Source of the DNA: Chloroflexi bacterium bin20
GTDB taxonomy: Bacteria; Chloroflexota; Anaerolineae; Aggregatilineales; Phototrophicaceae
Length of the DNA: 64,000 nucleotides
NCBI GenBank assembly: GCA_002238485.1
Contig: MPMG01000004.1
Location: forward strand, 1 to 64,000
Direction: 5' to 3'
Every line of letters starts with the position of its first letter. The stretch's first letter is position 1. This document shows positions 56,105 to 64,000 of the stretch, piece by piece. Position numbers and translations under genes: made by a program. The notes beneath the pieces were generated by a model. The model did no database searches and had not been told where the DNA came from. It was given only the letters and a program-made list of their open reading frames with translations.

Positions 56105-56884
56105 ATGGCACGAGGCACGCGCGGCATCCTAGTTACGGGCGGCGGCAGCTTTCTGGGCAGCTATATCGCCGCGGCCTTGCTGGCAGAAGGCCTGGCCGTG
56201 AGCCTGCTGGTGCAGCCTGGCGCAGAAGACAAGCTGGGACAGTTGTCGCGGCACACACGTTGGTCGCGAGCGGATGTCTGGAGCCCGGGCAGCCTGCGCG
56301 GCAAGGCGCGGGATCATGCGGCGGTCATCCACACTGTCGGCAGCCTTAGCGACGATCCGGCGCACGGGGCATCGTTCGAGCGGCTCAATCTCGTTTCTGC
56401 CCGGAATGTCGCCAACATGTGCATCAGCGATGGCGTCGAGCGGCTCATTTTCATCAGCGGGTCCAGGGCGCCGTGGCTGAACCGCGGCTACATTCAATCC
56501 AAACGGGCGGCGGAAGCGTTTCTGCGGCGCAGCGGTTTGCGGATTACGATCGTGCGAGCGCCACTGCTGTATGCCCGCGATCAAGACAGAGCGTTGTTCT
56601 TCCGCCTGTGCACCCGCCTGGGCAAACTGCCGCCACTGGCTTGGCTGGGGCTGGGGAATGCGGCGCCCCTGGCTGTCGAACTGCTGGCGCGAGGTGTTGC
56701 ACAACTGGCGCTTGCTGACGGGTATGAAAATGCCATCGTTTACGCGCGTGAATTGCAGACTTTAGCTCGGCACGCAACGGTGCCGGCAGAAGAGATATTG
56801 CCTGATCATGAACACAGAGAATTGTACGATGCGCCAGACGAAGACCTGCCATTTGGCTGGACGCCTGGCAACGAGCAACGGTAA
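56105..56884 (+). CDS. NAD(P)-binding epimerase-like protein (extended/atypical SDR)
   Basis: 259 residues with an N-terminal Rossmann motif GILVTGGGSFLGSYIAAAL (G-G-x2-F-L-G), a conserved VIHTVGSLSDDP stretch, SVxNV-like NLVSARNVANMC, and IFISGSRAPWLNRGYIQSKRAAEAFLRRSGLRITIVRAPLLY, with Tyr and Lys spaced as YIQSK. This is the NDUFA9/YlbE-like NAD-dependent epimerase branch, often involved in lipid or quinone metabolism. The reaction is unknown. A weak Shine-Dalgarno precedes ATG 56105. tRNA-Cys follows 50 bases after the stop. Confidence 0.8.
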   Translation: MARGTRGILVTGGGSFLGSYIAAALLAEGLAVSLLVQPGAEDKLGQLSRHTRWSRADVWSPGSLRGKARDHAAVIHTVGSLSDDPAHGASFERLNLVSARNVANMCISDGVERLIFISGSRAPWLNRGYIQSKRAAEAFLRRSGLRITIVRAPLLYARDQDRALFFRLCTRLGKLPPLAWLGLGNAAPLAVELLARGVAQLALADGYENAIVYARELQTLARHATVPAEEILPDHEHRELYDAPDEDLPFGWTPGNEQR

Positions 56885-56933
56885 ATGCCACTTGAAATTC
56901 GGCGGAGCGCACTGGTAGAATTGCCGCGAATCG

Positions 56934-57005
56934 GGCGACGTAGCCAAGTGGTAAGGCAGAGGTTTGCAAAACCTTCATTCGTGGGTTCGAATCCCACCGT
57001 CGCCT
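56934..57005 (+). tRNA. tRNA-Cys (GCA)
   Basis: 72 bases. Acceptor GGCGACG (56934-56940) pairs with CGTCGCC (56998-57004). Anticodon loop TTGCAAA, anticodon GCA. T arm GTGGG-TTCGAAT-CCCAC. Discriminator T; the CCA is not encoded. An open reading frame runs through the tRNA and is not real. Confidence 0.97.
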
Positions 57006-57031
57006 CTCCCCGCCCGCCCCTCGCGCCAACC

Positions 57032-57220
57032 ATGAAGAACCAGCCGACGCCTCCAAAGAAGTCCAAACCAGTCCGAAACTATGCCCAGCCGGCGCCAGGA
57101 CCCACCAGCAACTTCACGCTCAGCAGCGTCTGCCCGGCTTGCAACAGCCAGGTCGTCCGCCTGCGCTGTAAAGTGCTCTGTCAAAAATGCGGCTTCGTCT
57201 GGGATTGCAGCGAGCTATGA
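57032..57220 (+). CDS. Small zinc-ribbon protein, 62 residues
   Basis: ATG 57032 to TGA 57218-57220, just after tRNA-Cys. A basic, Pro-rich N-terminal half (MKNQPTPPKKSKPVRNYAQP) is followed by a Cys4 zinc ribbon: CPAC, then thirteen residues with a further Cys, then CQKC. No clear Shine-Dalgarno precedes the ATG, so translation may be weak, or initiation may depend on processing of the tRNA-linked transcript. The last bases overlap the convergent LmbE gene. The function is unknown; nucleic-acid binding is plausible. Confidence 0.6.
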   Translation: MKNQPTPPKKSKPVRNYAQPAPGPTSNFTLSSVCPACNSQVVRLRCKVLCQKCGFVWDCSEL

Positions 57221-58012
57221 GGCGGGCTGCCACATGCGCTCGACATAGACGCCGGTCTGCGGGTCGGTGAAAGCGCGGCGCACATCCGCTTCCATATCCC
57301 GCAGATCTTGCCAAAATGTGCTGATTTGCGAATGATAACATGCGATGGCAGCCAGCTTCGCGCGCATATCAGCCTCGTCCAGCGTGTAATCGGCGGACCG
57401 CAGCGCCATTCCCAGAGCGTCCAGCGCCATCTCGGTGGATTTGTCGGCGTTGGAATAGGGATATTCGGCATAGAAGCGCATTGACCAAGCCCCGGGATCC
57501 TCGGCGAATTGGCTCATCCCCCAGTCCAGCACGATCTGATGATCGACATGATGCCCGACCGCCAGCGGCAGGTAGACGGTCGTGCTGTCGCTGATCTGCG
57601 GCACGCCAATGCCTTGCAGCAAACGCGGCGCGAAGTCGGCAGCATGCACTTCGCCAAAAAGCGACTCCTCCGAAGGATACAGCGCCGTGCCATCAACCAC
57701 GCGATAGACGCAGTCGGTCAGCGGAATATGTGAAAACTCGACGCCCAAAGCCCGCGCAGCCCGCTCATCTTCCAGCTGCCGATGTCGCAGGGGATCGACG
57801 CCCGCCTCCCAACGCCGCAGCAAGTCGCGGAGAATGGGACTGTCTGGCGCAGCGCCTTCTCGCACGCCGCCCATCATGGTTACGATGGTAACGTTGTGCC
57901 CAGACCTGCGCAGCCGATGCGCCATGCCTCCGCAGCTGAAGACGCCATCATCAAAGTGTGGCGAAATGATGACATGAGACTGGCTGGTTTCTGCCAAGTG
58001 TGTCCCTCGCAA
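57215..58012 (-). CDS. PIG-L/LmbE family deacetylase
   Basis: About 265 residues. The zinc motif HFDDGVFSCGG (PHFDD, variant of PHPDD) is at about 18-28, and the distal HHVDHQIV gives the third metal ligand. Hydrolyses N-acetyl groups of N-acetylglucosaminyl compounds such as glycosides or mycothiol/bacillithiol-type thiols; which one is not determinable. Starts are non-ATG: TTG 58012 or, better, TTG 57997 with GAGGG seven bases upstream (five residues shorter). It follows nth after three bases. Confidence 0.88.
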   Translation of the reverse strand: MRGTHLAETSQSHVIISPHFDDGVFSCGGMAHRLRRSGHNVTIVTMMGGVREGAAPDSPILRDLLRRWEAGVDPLRHRQLEDERAARALGVEFSHIPLTDCVYRVVDGTALYPSEESLFGEVHAADFAPRLLQGIGVPQISDSTTVYLPLAVGHHVDHQIVLDWGMSQFAEDPGAWSMRFYAEYPYSNADKSTEMALDALGMALRSADYTLDEADMRAKLAAIACYHSQISTFWQDLRDMEADVRRAFTDPQTGVYVERMWQPAS

Positions 58013-58015
58013 TCC

Positions 58016-58720
58016 TCAGTCTAGCGCGGCGAAATAATCGCAGTGCGCCGTAATCGGGCAGCGCTCGCAGGCCGGCGTCCGCGCATGGCAAGTATCGCGC
58101 CCGTGCTGGATCAGCTGGATGTGAAATTGATAATAGTCGTCTGGCGGCGCGATCGCTTCCATCAGTGGATGCGCATTGTTGGCGGAGATCTTGGCGGGCA
58201 GAAAGCCGATGCGCTTGCCGACGCGGAAGACATGCGTGTCGACCGGAAACGCAGGCCGACCATAAGCGAAACACAGCACAATGGCCGCCGTCTTTGGACC
58301 GATGCCTCGCAGCGAAACTAGCCAGGCTTTGGCATCCGCCAGCGACATCGTCTCCAGGAAGTCGATGTTGTAGTCGCCGGCATGGTCATGGATCACACCC
58401 AGCGCCTCTTGAATGCGCGGCGCTTTCTGGTTCGCCAGGCCCGCTGGCCGGATAACCCCGATCAGTTCCTCACGGTCGGCGAAGCGAACTGCCGCCCAAT
58501 CATCGTAACGGTCTTTGAGGCGGGCGAAGGCGCGGTCGCGGTTGGTGTCGGTGGTGCTCTGGCTGAGGATGCAGCTGACCAGCTCGTCCATGCCATCCTG
58601 ATTCCGCGACCAGTCCAACTGGCCATAGACAGCCGTCAAGGCAGCGGACACAGGCGCATATTTGGCGACGCGCGCGGGCAAATTATCGACTTTGGCGAGA
58701 GGATCGCGCTTGGCTGGCAT
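58016..58720 (-). CDS. nth: Endonuclease III-family DNA glycosylase/AP lyase
   Basis: 234 residues. The helix-hairpin-helix is LRGIGPKTAAIVL with the catalytic Lys, followed by FPVDTHVFRV with the catalytic Asp, and a C-terminal 4Fe-4S cluster C-x6-C-x2-C-x5-C in CHARTPACERCPITAHC. It removes oxidised pyrimidines and cleaves AP sites. The N terminus is longer than E. coli Nth (211), and QSTTDTN replaces the usual QATD. It forms an apparent operon with the LmbE gene. Confidence 0.93.
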   Translation of the reverse strand: MPAKRDPLAKVDNLPARVAKYAPVSAALTAVYGQLDWSRNQDGMDELVSCILSQSTTDTNRDRAFARLKDRYDDWAAVRFADREELIGVIRPAGLANQKAPRIQEALGVIHDHAGDYNIDFLETMSLADAKAWLVSLRGIGPKTAAIVLCFAYGRPAFPVDTHVFRVGKRIGFLPAKISANNAHPLMEAIAPPDDYYQFHIQLIQHGRDTCHARTPACERCPITAHCDYFAALD

Positions 58721-58788
58721 GTCTGTATTGTACTGGCAGGCGGCTTTGCTGCAAGCTGCAGGGCGAGGGCAGTCCAGCGATCAGATTG

Positions 58789-60051
58789 TCAGGATGTACT
58801 CTTGCCATCCGAGGGCAGCAGACGCCAGGTTACCAGGGCGATCAAGGCGAAGACCAAGGCCGCCGCAAAGAACGTGCCGCGCATGCCCAGCCAGATCGCC
58901 ACCGATGCGCCGACCAGAGGCGCAGCCGCCCGCGATCCGCTAATGACCGAATTGTCCAAGCCGTAGACCGCGCCAGCTGTCTCTTTGCTGGTGAAGCGAG
59001 AAAGCAATGCGCTGGGCGCTGCCACGATACCGCCGGCCGCAAATCCTGCCATGCCCTGCAGAATCAGCAGTTGCCAGATATCGGCCACGAAGGCTTGTGG
59101 CAGGTAGAGCAAGGTGGCGGCCACAGCACTGAACAGAAGCACCTTGCGATGGCTGACGCGGTCGCCCAGGTTGCCCAAATAGACCGCGCCAAGCGTCGAT
59201 GTCGCTGCCGAAGCTGCCATGACCATACCAGCGTACGTATTGCTGCTGGCGGCGTCGCTGGCAATCAACGAAACAACAAAGAGCGGCGCAATTGGGATGA
59301 TGACCGTGCGCGCCAAACCAGCCAAAAAGCGCATGAAGAACAGCAGGCTGACCCCCGATGTCGCCAGGATATCGCGCCAGCCGCGCACCATCGCGCCCAT
59401 GGCAAAGTGCGCCTGGTCTGGTGGCGGCGTAAAATCTTCGCTGACGCCCAGGAGCACGATCAGCCCGCCCAGGCCCAAGAGCGCCGCCGTGAGCAAGAAG
59501 GGCATGCTGTAGCCAAACAGATCGGCCAACACACCACCCAGCAGAGGGCCCACTGCCACGCCAGCCCACAAGCCAACTTGCAGCGTTCCCATGGCGAAAC
59601 CGACCCGGCTGCGCGGCGCAACCGAAGCCACCAGCGCGTTGTTCGCCGAGACCGTGCCCGTTACCAAGCCTTGCAGCGCCCGCACCAGGATCAACTGCTC
59701 GGCAGATTGCACGAAAGCCATCATCGCCAGCGTGATGCCACCGCCAAACATCGCCCGCATGATCATTTTCTTGCGCCCGAAGCGATCGGCCACTGCTCCC
59801 CACAATGGCGCGGTGACCATCATCGTCAAGCCCTGCACCGAGATAACCAAGCCCGCGAGCAATTCTGTGCTGTGCCCGCCCACACTGCCCAGTTCATCAA
59901 TGTAGAGCGGCAAGAAGGGGAATATCATCGAAAAACCGACCGCCGATAGCACCTGCGAAACGAAGACCACGCTCAACGTGAACTTCCAGTTGGTGATGAA
60001 AGGCAGGGCTGCCCGATGGGCATCTGCTCGCAGCGCTAAACCTCGTGCCAT
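58789..60051 (-). CDS. MFS transporter, tandem copy 2
   Basis: 420 residues and twelve helices. Loop 2-3 carries GAVADRFGRKKMIMRAMFGG and helix 4 has LILVRALQGLVTGTVSANNALVAS. Closely related to the preceding carrier: both share GRKKM-RA-FG, LLAGLVI, LRALQGL and the GVAVGPLLGG / GVAIGPAVGG helix 5. The start is ATG 60051 with GAGGTGA upstream, seven bases after the first copy's stop. The pair may act separately or as a heterodimer; the substrate is unknown. Confidence 0.9.
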   Translation of the reverse strand: MARGLALRADAHRAALPFITNWKFTLSVVFVSQVLSAVGFSMIFPFLPLYIDELGSVGGHSTELLAGLVISVQGLTMMVTAPLWGAVADRFGRKKMIMRAMFGGGITLAMMAFVQSAEQLILVRALQGLVTGTVSANNALVASVAPRSRVGFAMGTLQVGLWAGVAVGPLLGGVLADLFGYSMPFLLTAALLGLGGLIVLLGVSEDFTPPPDQAHFAMGAMVRGWRDILATSGVSLLFFMRFLAGLARTVIIPIAPLFVVSLIASDAASSNTYAGMVMAASAATSTLGAVYLGNLGDRVSHRKVLLFSAVAATLLYLPQAFVADIWQLLILQGMAGFAAGGIVAAPSALLSRFTSKETAGAVYGLDNSVISGSRAAAPLVGASVAIWLGMRGTFFAAALVFALIALVTWRLLPSDGKSTS

Positions 60052-60058
60052 AACCAGC

Positions 60059-61324
60059 TCACCTCGATAGAGTGGGAATCAAACGCAGCCGCTTGCGTTT
60101 TGGCGCGGGCAGGAATTGCGCGCCGATCACAAGCATGGCCAGGTAATACATCGCGACCAGGGCAAAGACCGCGCGCAAGCCAAAACCTGCCGCAATGATG
60201 GAAGCGCTCAAAGGCGCCATGCCGTTGGCGAAAGACGACACCGAAGCATCCAGCCCATAAACCGAGCCTTCATCGCCAAGCGCGGTAAAGTTTGCCAGCA
60301 TAGCCGCCGGCGCAGACAGCACGCCACCGGCCGCAAAGCCAGCCAGCGCCTGCAAGACCAGCAGTTGCGTGATATCGCTGACGAAGGCTTGCGGAATATA
60401 AAAAGCCGCCGCCACAGCCGCTGCCCCCAACAGAATCGCGCGGTAGCCCCAGCGATCGCTCAGCCAGCCCAGAATCAACGAACCGGCTGTCATCGTGATG
60501 GACGAGACAGTCAAAACCAGGCCCGCATAGCTGCTTGCGCCGGCCGCCACAGCATTTGGGATGAGCGCCATGACGAAAAGCGGCGCAACCGGCATGATGG
60601 AACGCTGGGCAAAGCCATTGAGAAAGCGCAGCGAATAGACTGTCTTGACGCCTTTCAGCCGCAAGATGGCTCGCCAGCTGTCCATCATCTTGAACGGGTT
60701 CACATTCAGACGGCTGCCCGGCGCAGGCACATACGTCTCGCGCACGCCCAACATCACCAGCAGCCCAGCCAAGATGAGCATCGCCGAGGTGAAGAAGAAC
60801 GGGATCTGGAAACCGAAGCGCTCTGCCAGCAAGCCGCCAACAGCCGGACCGATCGCGACACCGCTGAACAAACCGACTTGCAAGGCGCCCAGGGCGAAAC
60901 CCATGCGCTCGCGCGGACATTCGCCAGCCACCAGCGCCATATTGGCTGCGATGATGCCGCTGGTCAGTCCTTGCAGCGCGCGCAGCAAGATCAAAGCCAG
61001 AGCCGTTTCTGCAAAGCCCATCAGCGCCAGGATGATAGACGCGCCAAAGACCGCCCGCATGACCATTTTTTTGCGTCCGTATTGGTCAGCCAGACGTCCC
61101 CATATCGGCGTGGCCAGGGTGGCGACCAGGGGCGGCGCCGCGATCACCAGGCCCGCTAGCAACTCGGGGCTGACGAAGTGGGCATCGCGCAGCGTCTGAA
61201 TGTAGAGCGGCAAAAAGGGGTAAACAAGAGTAATGCCACCAGTGCCAAGCGCCTGTGCCAGCGCCACCACAACCAGGGTGACGAGCCAGCGCTTGGCGGG
61301 CTGAGCTTCCTCAGCGTCTTGCAT
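60059..61324 (-). CDS. MFS transporter, tandem copy 1
   Basis: 421 residues and twelve helices. Motifs: GRLADQYGRKKMVMRAVFGA between helices 2 and 3, LILLRALQGLTSGIIAANMALVAG in helix 4. It is the first gene of the pair and shares its signatures with the neighbour at 58789-60051, so a local duplication is likely. The cytosolic N terminus is short and the C terminus ends in a basic tail (APKRKRLRLIPTLSR). Efflux of a drug-like or metabolic compound is the usual family role. Confidence 0.9.
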   Translation of the reverse strand: MQDAEEAQPAKRWLVTLVVVALAQALGTGGITLVYPFLPLYIQTLRDAHFVSPELLAGLVIAAPPLVATLATPIWGRLADQYGRKKMVMRAVFGASIILALMGFAETALALILLRALQGLTSGIIAANMALVAGECPRERMGFALGALQVGLFSGVAIGPAVGGLLAERFGFQIPFFFTSAMLILAGLLVMLGVRETYVPAPGSRLNVNPFKMMDSWRAILRLKGVKTVYSLRFLNGFAQRSIMPVAPLFVMALIPNAVAAGASSYAGLVLTVSSITMTAGSLILGWLSDRWGYRAILLGAAAVAAAFYIPQAFVSDITQLLVLQALAGFAAGGVLSAPAAMLANFTALGDEGSVYGLDASVSSFANGMAPLSASIIAAGFGLRAVFALVAMYYLAMLVIGAQFLPAPKRKRLRLIPTLSR

Positions 61325-61445
61325 ACAAAGCGCAATCCAAGCACATCAGTAAGCTCGCGCAAGGATAGGCGGCGCCGTTCAAATTGCAAGCGCCAATTCA
61401 TCCAATTCGTCACAACGCGATTACACCTGTAATTTCGGCACATCC

Positions 61446-61451
61446 TATACT
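61446..61451 (+). promoter_or_regulatory. -10 element TATACT for lysS
   Basis: TATACT 45 bases upstream of the lysS ATG; TTACAC (61421-61426) would give a 19-base spacing. No T-box or leader peptide fits in this short leader. Confidence 0.4.
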
Positions 61452-61495
61452 ATCGTTTGCGCCGCAAGCGTCCATAAGCTGGAGACAGCACCCAG

Positions 61496-63367
61496 ATGTG
61501 GCAACCCAACAAATTGGAGCGGGAGCGGCTGGACAAGGCAGCGCGCCTGGCTGAAGCTGGCATAGCGCTTTACCCTGCCCGCACACAGCGCAGCCATCGC
61601 ATCGCCCAGGCGGTCAAGGCATTTATCGCTGGCGAAGCGGCTGAACAGGCTGTCGAAGTGACGCTGCTTGGTCGCATTCGCCGACTCAATACCAAAGGCA
61701 AGTTGTCATTCGCCCACATTGAAGACGAAAGTGGGCGCGTGCAACTCTTTCTGCGAGTCAACAGCCTGGGCGCAGAAGTGTATGAACGGATTCGCCGCAA
61801 GCTGATTGATGTCGATGATTTTGTCGAAGCGCGCGGCGAGATGATGCGCACGCGCACCGGCGAAATCAGCGTCCATGTTCGTTACCTGCGCTTGCTGGCC
61901 AAGTCGCTTCGTCCCTTGCCAGTCGTCAAAGAGCAGCGGCTGGATGATGGCTCGCTGATCGAATATGGCGAGTTCAAGGACACAGAAATGCGCTATCGCC
62001 AGCGCTATGCCGATCTGGCAGTGAACAAGCCGGTGCGCGATGTTTTTGTGAAGCGGGCGCGCGCAATCACGGCGCTGCGAGACTTCCTGGATGCGGAAGG
62101 CATGCTCGAGGTGGAAACGCCGATTTTGCAGCCTCTGTATGGCGGCGCGGCAGCACGCCCCTTTACCACGCATCACAATCAGCTGCATCAGGATTTGTAT
62201 CTGCGCATCAGCTTTGAGCTGTATCTGAAGCGGCTGCTGGTTGGCGGTTATGACGCGGTTTATGAGATCGGACGCGACTTCCGCAACGAGGGCGTCAGCT
62301 ACAAGCACAACACCGAATTCACCATGCTGGAGTTTTACAAAGCCTATATCGACTATGCCGGCGTGATGGACATCACCGAGCGCATGTTCGCTTATGCCGC
62401 CGAGCGAGTTGCTGGCAGCGCGCAGATCGTCTATCAGGGGAAACCAATTGATTTGACGCCGCCATGGAAGCGACTCAGCATCCGCGAGGCTGTGCTGGAA
62501 CTGCTCAACTTCGATTATATGGATTATCCGACCAGCGAAATGTTATACGTCTACCTGGAATCTCGGGGGCTGGCGGATGGGCTGGACGCGAAGGACACCT
62601 GGGGACGCATGATCGTCGAGCACTTGCTGGGCAGCTTCATAGAACCGCAACTCATCCAGCCGACCATCATCAAGGATTATCCGCGCGATATGTCGCCGTT
62701 CGCCAAGCGCCTGCAAAGCGCCGAGACGCCGGGCGATGAAAAAGAGCGGACGTATTTCGACAGTCACACCGAGCGCTTTGAATTCTTCATCGCCGGCATG
62801 GAGATGGGCAATGCCTTCACCGAGCTCAACGACCCGCGCGATCAACAGGCGCGCTTTGTCGAGATGAAACGGCTCTACGCCGATGAAGCCGATGAGACCA
62901 CGCCGCTGGACGAGGATTATCTCAACGCGATGCGCTATGGCATGCCGCCCAACGGAGGTTTTGGCGCAGGCGTCGACCGCCTGGTCATGCTGCTGACCGA
63001 CCAGGTGAGCATCCGCGATGTGCTGTTGTATCCGCATCTGCGCGCGCCCGCCCCGTCCGAACGCGACCTGCGCGGACAATTCATGCTGGATGCGGCTGTG
63101 CGCGAACTGGAATACCAGCTGGATGTGCCGCTGGGGAAGAAGAAACGGGTGCTGGGGCTGCTGCTGCCCAAATACGGGGTCGGCATCGAATTTCGCATGG
63201 CGAATGCCTTGAAAGGCGCGCTGCCGCAGCTGCGGAATATAGACCGCGCTTTTGATGGCGCGCTGTATGTGATGACCGAGTCGAGCTTCTACCGCGTGAA
63301 CGACGAATTGCGCGAGATCGACCTGGCGCAATTCTGGGCTTCGCTGCATGAGAGCGCAAAGGCATGA
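61496..63367 (+). CDS. lysS: Lysyl-tRNA synthetase, class II, with C-terminal extension
   Basis: 623 residues. N-terminal OB-fold anticodon-binding domain (VTLLGRIRRLNTKGKLSFAHIED...GRVQLF, about 55-85). Class II motif 1 near VETPILQP, motif 2 YEIGRDFRNEGVSYKHNTEFTMLEFYKAY, motif 3 GAGVDRLVMLLTDQVSIRDVLLYPHLR. The usual enzyme ends near here (about residue 520), but about 100 further residues follow (LRGQFMLDAAVRELEYQLDVPL...), probably an added helical/beta domain. It charges tRNA-Lys. It overlaps the small membrane protein by ATGA and heads an operon with serS. Confidence 0.95.
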   Translation: MWQPNKLERERLDKAARLAEAGIALYPARTQRSHRIAQAVKAFIAGEAAEQAVEVTLLGRIRRLNTKGKLSFAHIEDESGRVQLFLRVNSLGAEVYERIRRKLIDVDDFVEARGEMMRTRTGEISVHVRYLRLLAKSLRPLPVVKEQRLDDGSLIEYGEFKDTEMRYRQRYADLAVNKPVRDVFVKRARAITALRDFLDAEGMLEVETPILQPLYGGAAARPFTTHHNQLHQDLYLRISFELYLKRLLVGGYDAVYEIGRDFRNEGVSYKHNTEFTMLEFYKAYIDYAGVMDITERMFAYAAERVAGSAQIVYQGKPIDLTPPWKRLSIREAVLELLNFDYMDYPTSEMLYVYLESRGLADGLDAKDTWGRMIVEHLLGSFIEPQLIQPTIIKDYPRDMSPFAKRLQSAETPGDEKERTYFDSHTERFEFFIAGMEMGNAFTELNDPRDQQARFVEMKRLYADEADETTPLDEDYLNAMRYGMPPNGGFGAGVDRLVMLLTDQVSIRDVLLYPHLRAPAPSERDLRGQFMLDAAVRELEYQLDVPLGKKKRVLGLLLPKYGVGIEFRMANALKGALPQLRNIDRAFDGALYVMTESSFYRVNDELREIDLAQFWASLHESAKA

Positions 63368-63537
63368 TCGACCTGCTGACGCCGCAGTTTTTCGATCTGC
63401 TGATCCTGCTCAGTCTGGCGCTGGGACTGCTGCTGGCGGGCAGGCGCTTCCTGCGAGATCTGCGCAGCCCACCGCCTGACGATGCCCCGCCCTGGACGCA
63501 GGAAACAAAACAAGGGAGAGCCGAAGACCATGCTTGA
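63364..63537 (+). CDS. Small single-span membrane protein, 57 residues
   Basis: The ATG overlaps the lysS stop (ATGA), and its TGA (63535-63537) overlaps the start of serS. The product has one hydrophobic helix (FFDLLILLSLALGLLLAG, about 9-26), a basic cluster (RRFLRDLR) and a polar Pro/Asp/Glu tail. Not recognised. Double overlap with two tRNA synthetase genes supports translation and a coupled operon. Confidence 0.65.
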   Translation: MIDLLTPQFFDLLILLSLALGLLLAGRRFLRDLRSPPPDDAPPWTQETKQGRAEDHA

Positions 63538-64000
63538 TATCGCGCTGATTCGCTCGCGACCGGATTGGGTCAAAGCCCAGATCGCCAAGTTGGGTGACGA
63601 ATCTGCCCTGGCGCGCATCGACCGCATCGTAGAGTTGGACGCCGACCGCCGCCAGACCCGCACGCAATGCGAAACCGCGCAAGCCGCCCGCAACAAGCTC
63701 AACCGCGCCATGGGCAAAATGCGTGGCAACCGCGCTATGTCAGCAGCAAAGAAGGCGGCGCAAGCCAACGCTGCCGCATCCGCGATTGCCAGATCCGATT
63801 ATGAGAGTGGCACGGCACTGCTGGACGGCTCAAAAACCGCGTTCGAGCGCGTCGGAGATGATGATTCTGATGTTCAGTTAGCCTTCGAAGCGCTCATCAG
63901 CCAACTCAAAGCCATGGGCGATAGCATCGACGCCGGCTATGCGCGCGCCAAAGACATCGAAGCCGATTTGCAGGAAGAGATGCTGTGGCTGCCCAACCTG
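63530..64000 (+). CDS. serS: Seryl-tRNA synthetase, N-terminal part (cut by window end)
   Basis: The window ends after 157 codons with no stop. The product opens MLDIALIRSRPDWVKAQIAKLG, the SerRS N terminus, and is a long helical arm ending at LWLPNL, the family's (I/L)PN boundary before the catalytic domain. That boundary usually lies near residue 105-110, so the tRNA-binding coiled coil seems about 45 residues longer here. The extra part (around DYESGTALLDGSK and ERVGDDDSDVQ) has an acidic tip. It starts inside the small membrane ORF. GGGAGAG is upstream. Confidence 0.92.
   Translation, partial: MLDIALIRSRPDWVKAQIAKLGDESALARIDRIVELDADRRQTRTQCETAQAARNKLNRAMGKMRGNRAMSAAKKAAQANAAASAIARSDYESGTALLDGSKTAFERVGDDDSDVQLAFEALISQLKAMGDSIDAGYARAKDIEADLQEEMLWLPNL

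Noticed and set aside
56885..57031. Protein-coding extension through tRNA-Cys
   Set aside because: The open frame reads across a perfect tRNA; the zinc-ribbon protein must start after it.
58786..59949. 387-codon plus-strand ORF antisense to the MFS carrier
   Set aside because: Arg/His/Gln-rich shadow of a twelve-helix transporter gene. Similar long shadows at 27038-28075, 41956-43056 and 60116-61159 were rejected for the same reason.
61325..61495. T-box riboswitch upstream of lysS
   Set aside because: No T-box sequence, specifier loop or terminator pair in the 170-base gap; only a -10-like element.

Overview
The window is GC-rich, densely coded bacterial DNA with genes on both strands and short or overlapping junctions (many ATGA or TGATG stop/start overlaps). 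It carries housekeeping genes (lon, lspA, lgt, rny, recX, nth, ybeY, lysS, serS, mtaB), a c-di-AMP phosphodiesterase of PgpH type, RNase Y, a MGDG-synthase-like glycosyltransferase, and no lipopolysaccharide genes. I infer a member of the Chloroflexota, perhaps an Anaerolineae-like lineage. This rests on gene content and protein style, not on an rRNA gene, and none is present. No phage, IS element, CRISPR array or obvious island was seen.

Layout. 1-3.3 kb: broken or partial phosphodiester glycosidase, alpha/beta hydrolase, and aspartate kinase (minus strand) behind a peptide-type attenuator. 3.4-9.4 kb: plus-strand operon running from a membrane-anchored LamG-like protein through mtaB, yqeY, pgpH and ybeY to dgkA. 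9.5-11.9 kb: TIM-barrel protein, class IV aminotransferase, small conserved protein. 11.9-15.7 kb: sulfur region: a cysteine-codon leader peptide and terminator, a CRIGERS-type sulfurtransferase, SufE, then a trans-sulfuration enzyme. 15.7-31.9 kb: mostly minus-strand accessory genes (SDR, two related MFS carriers around an RraA-like protein, phosphotransferase, EamA carrier, secreted GH13 enzyme, TPR, RDD, MBL-fold, Ca/cation exchanger, S9 peptidase, L,D-transpeptidase), interrupted by plus-strand lspA. 32-38.5 kb: lon, glpK and two dipeptide-type ABC permeases. 38.6-43 kb: minus-strand ABC solute-binding protein with circularly permuted domain order, RNase Z-like MBL protein, lgt, CDP-alcohol phosphatidyltransferase. 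43-53 kb: tRNA-Pro, MFS, histidine phosphatase, menC-like enolase, a 52-residue protein with its own promoter and terminator, GT28-like glycosyltransferase, site-2 protease, HD protein, prephenate-dehydrogenase-like protein, multi-PDZ secreted protein. 53-64 kb: rny-recX, NAD-dependent epimerase-like protein, tRNA-Cys, zinc-ribbon protein, LmbE deacetylase, nth, tandem MFS pair, and lysS / small membrane protein / serS (cut by the window end).

The most notable content is regulatory. Two independent leader-peptide attenuators are visible. One has six Met and four Thr codons in a row of ten ahead of aspartate kinase, the branch enzyme for Met and Thr. The other has Cys-Cys-Cys codons ahead of a sulfurtransferase/sufE pair. 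Each has a sigma-70-like promoter, a terminator hairpin with a seven-U tract and a complementary upstream segment that can act as antiterminator. A third RNA element is a 12-bp hairpin between the Shine-Dalgarno and the start codon of rny. It would bring the two to normal spacing only when folded. The peptide-binding protein, whose N-terminal family segment sits at its C terminus, is the clearest protein-level oddity.
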